A DNA stretch of 14,703 bases from Candidatus Methanoperedentaceae archaeon (GTDB lineage: Archaea; Halobacteriota; Methanosarcinia; Methanosarcinales; Methanoperedenaceae): assembly GCA_014859785.1 (NCBI GenBank), contig JACUTP010000032.1, positions 1 to 14,703 on the forward strand. The letters run 5' to 3'. Below, one piece after another: positions 12,881 through 14,703 of the stretch. Position numbers and translations under genes: made by a program. The notes beneath the pieces are model-generated. The model was not told the origin of the DNA, did no database searches, and worked only from the letters and a program-made list of their open reading frames with translations. The number at the start of each line of letters is the position of its first letter. Within the stretch, counting starts at the first letter, position 1.

Positions 12881-14554
12881 TCAGCCTGCCCTGTCCCACA
12901 TTCCTTTTTCCCTGAGTTTCATGATTATATCACTTTTTTTGTCAAACTCCATTAACCTGAGTTCTCGCCGTTTGATTTTCCCGCTAATAGTTTTTGGAAG
13001 CTCCCCAACAAATTCAATTTCCCTCGGGTATTTATAAGGAGCTGTTAACCGCTTGACGTGAAGCTGGATATCTTCGATAAGTTTAGCTGATGGTTCGTAA
13101 CCTTTTTTTAAAACAACAAATGCCTTGACAATCTCACCCCTTATCGGGTCAGGACTCGGAATCATTGCGCTTTCAAGAACCGCATAGTGCGAATCAACAA
13201 CACTTTCAACCTCAAAAGGACCAATCCTGTATCCGGAGCTAATACAGATATCATCTGCTCTTGAGCCGAACCATATGTATCCGGTTTCATCCATCATCGC
13301 AACGTCTCCCGTTAAATACCAGCTGCCAACAAAGCATTGAGCCGTCTTTTCAGGTTTATTGTGATATCCCTTGAACAACATGGGATGGTCCCTGACAACT
13401 GCGATTACCCCTTTTTCACCAGGGTGCAGTTTTTCCCCGGTTTCAGGATTCACGATGGCTCCTTCTACACCGGGTGTAAATTTTCCCATTGAACCTGGTT
13501 TAATCTCCATTCCGGGTAAATTGCAGGCAATTACACAGGTTTCTGTTTGCCCGTAACCTTCCCTTACTGTTATCCCGAACTGCTCTTTGAAGAACCTGAT
13601 GATATTTGGCGTGCAGGGCTCACCTGCTGTTAACATTACTTCCAGGTCTTTAAGCTCGAATTTCCTGCCGGCATCTTTAACTGTTGCCATGGCGCGAAGT
13701 TCTGTCGGTGTCATGCATGCCCTTTTTATTTTCCACTTTTCAAGCAGTTCAAACCATTTTCCGGGTTCAAATCTTCCTGCATAATGGAAGTTTGTGGCTC
13801 CGGCATTTACAATAGCCCCGAAAGGAGCCCAGTACCATTTTGCCCAGCCCGGTTCTGTTGTTGCCCAGCACATATCATCAGGTTGCGTGTTCCACCAGTA
13901 ATACCTGTTCAGCCTGTCGAAACAGTACACCAATGAATGGGTGTGCAGAACTCCTTTTGGTGCCCCTGTTGTTCCTGAGGTATAGTTGATGGATAACGGG
14001 TCGCTGTGTATCATTTTTTCAGGCTCAAGATTCCCCGGGGTAGAATTCATCTCCTGCCTGAAGTCTTTCCATCCATTCCTTTTTCCTGAAAATAATAAAT
14101 CAACTCCTGGGATTTCATCTTTTAATGCATCCACTTCACAGGCAACTGATATATCCGTGGTAATAAGTGCTTTGATGTTTGCGTCTTTAATCCTGTATTC
14201 GATATCTGCCTTCCTGAGCATTACAGTACCCGGAACGACTACCGCACCGATTGCCCAGATACCTAAACTAACTGTATAAACATCAACACCCTTCGGAAGC
14301 ATCACCATAACCGTGTCACCTTTTTTAATTCCTGATTCCCTGAGTATACTCCCGAATCTCATGGCACTGTCCCATATTTCCCTGTAACTGGCTTTTTCCA
14401 CCCTCCCGTCGGGGTATTCGGTTATTGCAATTAACCTTTTCCTGTCTTTTGCCCATCTTCCGAATACATCAACAAAATTGTAATCTTCAGGAACGTCCCA
14501 CACGAAGTTTTGTCTTTCCTCCTGGTAATCGAACACTGCTGATTCTTTTCCCAT
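12881..14554 (-). CDS. Acyl-CoA synthetase, AMP-forming (MACS-type ANL superfamily)
   Basis: Activates a carboxylic acid with ATP to an acyl-AMP and then an acyl-CoA thioester, releasing AMP and PPi. The 557-residue protein carries the ANL motifs: P-loop YTSGTTGAPKG (191-201), GYGQTETC (333-340), YLTGDVAMMDETGYIWFGSRADD (413-435, with the TGD aspartate), the hinge segment ISSGYRIGPFEVE (438-450) and PKTISGKIKRREL (520-532), whose K526 is the adenylation lysine. The ATTEPGWAKWYWAPFG block near 231-246 is typical of medium-chain/short branched acyl-CoA synthetases such as the characterised Methanosarcina acetivorans enzyme, rather than acetyl-CoA synthetase. GGGGAT on the minus strand lies 6-8 nt before the ATG at 14554. 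Substrate: likely a short or branched fatty acid, inferred. It is a single-gene unit. Confidence 0.92.
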   Translation of the reverse strand: MGKESAVFDYQEERQNFVWDVPEDYNFVDVFGRWAKDRKRLIAITEYPDGRVEKASYREIWDSAMRFGSILRESGIKKGDTVMVMLPKGVDVYTVSLGIWAIGAVVVPGTVMLRKADIEYRIKDANIKALITTDISVACEVDALKDEIPGVDLLFSGKRNGWKDFRQEMNSTPGNLEPEKMIHSDPLSINYTSGTTGAPKGVLHTHSLVYCFDRLNRYYWWNTQPDDMCWATTEPGWAKWYWAPFGAIVNAGATNFHYAGRFEPGKWFELLEKWKIKRACMTPTELRAMATVKDAGRKFELKDLEVMLTAGEPCTPNIIRFFKEQFGITVREGYGQTETCVIACNLPGMEIKPGSMGKFTPGVEGAIVNPETGEKLHPGEKGVIAVVRDHPMLFKGYHNKPEKTAQCFVGSWYLTGDVAMMDETGYIWFGSRADDICISSGYRIGPFEVESVVDSHYAVLESAMIPSPDPIRGEIVKAFVVLKKGYEPSAKLIEDIQLHVKRLTAPYKYPREIEFVGELPKTISGKIKRRELRLMEFDKKSDIIMKLREKGMWDRAG

Positions 14555-14703
14555 GTTGTTATCCCCTGTTTCTGGTGATATTACCTTACAGTTTTCTGAA
14601 TGCTGCCACGGTAATTAAAGGTAGCTGACTTAACAAAAATGAAATGCGATAAGAGGACTGGTAAAGCACATGATGGGGCTTCATTGGTCATCGGTTAAGG
14701 CAA
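14555..14703. other. Upstream region of the acyl-CoA synthetase gene
   Basis: The minus strand holds the ribosome site (GGGGAT) and a CCTTTAATTA word near 14613-14622 as a possible TATA box, giving a leader of about 30-40 nt. No reliable gene is visible to the window edge. Confidence 0.4.

Noticed and set aside
14639..14698. 20-codon plus-strand frame at the window end
   Set aside because: No ribosome site, no recognisable content, too short to support.

Overview
This 14.7-kb window looks like chromosomal DNA from a methanogen-related euryarchaeon. The protein style (RHH plus V4R-like regulator, SurE, UPF0173 hydrolase, archaeal TrmJ, CheC/CheD pair, MACS-type acyl-CoA synthetase) suggests the Methanosarcinales, possibly the ANME-2d/Methanoperedens side. 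Archaeal features in the DNA are TATA-like boxes 22-35 nt before several start codons that lack a Shine-Dalgarno (leaderless genes), GGTG/GAGG/GGGG ribosome sites before others, and a tRNA gene without an encoded CCA. The genus is inference only; no sequence search was possible.

Layout. 44-2232 (+): aspartate kinase, a small membrane protein and a RdgB/HAM1 nucleotide-house-cleaning pyrophosphatase. 2424-3893 (+): a large one-component regulator with an N-terminal ribbon-helix-helix DNA-binding region and C-terminal V4R-like sensing region(s). 3898-4562 (-): flavodoxin preceded by a 63-residue helical protein. 4743-5197 (-): a small heat-shock protein whose N-terminal helix lies in a separate frame joined by an ATGA stop/start overlap. 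5326-8810 (+): a flavin disulfide oxidoreductase, SurE, a SecB-like protein and a metallo-beta-lactamase-fold hydrolase. 8811-9337: a 527-bp AT-rich gap with an unusual inverted cluster of GAGTTCGTT units. 9338-10425 (+): overlapping cheC and cheD. 10690-10763 (-): tRNA-Glu(UUC). 10860-11451: a scar of mobile and accessory DNA, consisting of an IS1182-like transposase remnant fused tail to tail with a GxxExxY-family remnant, followed by a nested 53-nt hairpin. 11489-12208 (-): TrmJ. 12376-12876 (+): a thioredoxin-fold protein. 12881-14554 (-): an acyl-CoA synthetase.

How the parts fit. Most genes are housekeeping: amino-acid biosynthesis, nucleotide sanitation, tRNA modification, acyl activation. 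A minor theme is redox and protein stress: flavodoxin, the disulfide reductase divergent from Hsp20, the CxxC thioredoxin-like protein and the SecB-like protein. CheC and CheD link to chemotaxis adaptation, but no other che or archaellum gene is present. No CRISPR array, no intact mobile element and no obvious defence island was found. The best candidates for something new are the inverted repeat cluster at 9002-9098, the split Hsp20, the RHH/V4R-like regulator and the hairpin at 11399-11451.
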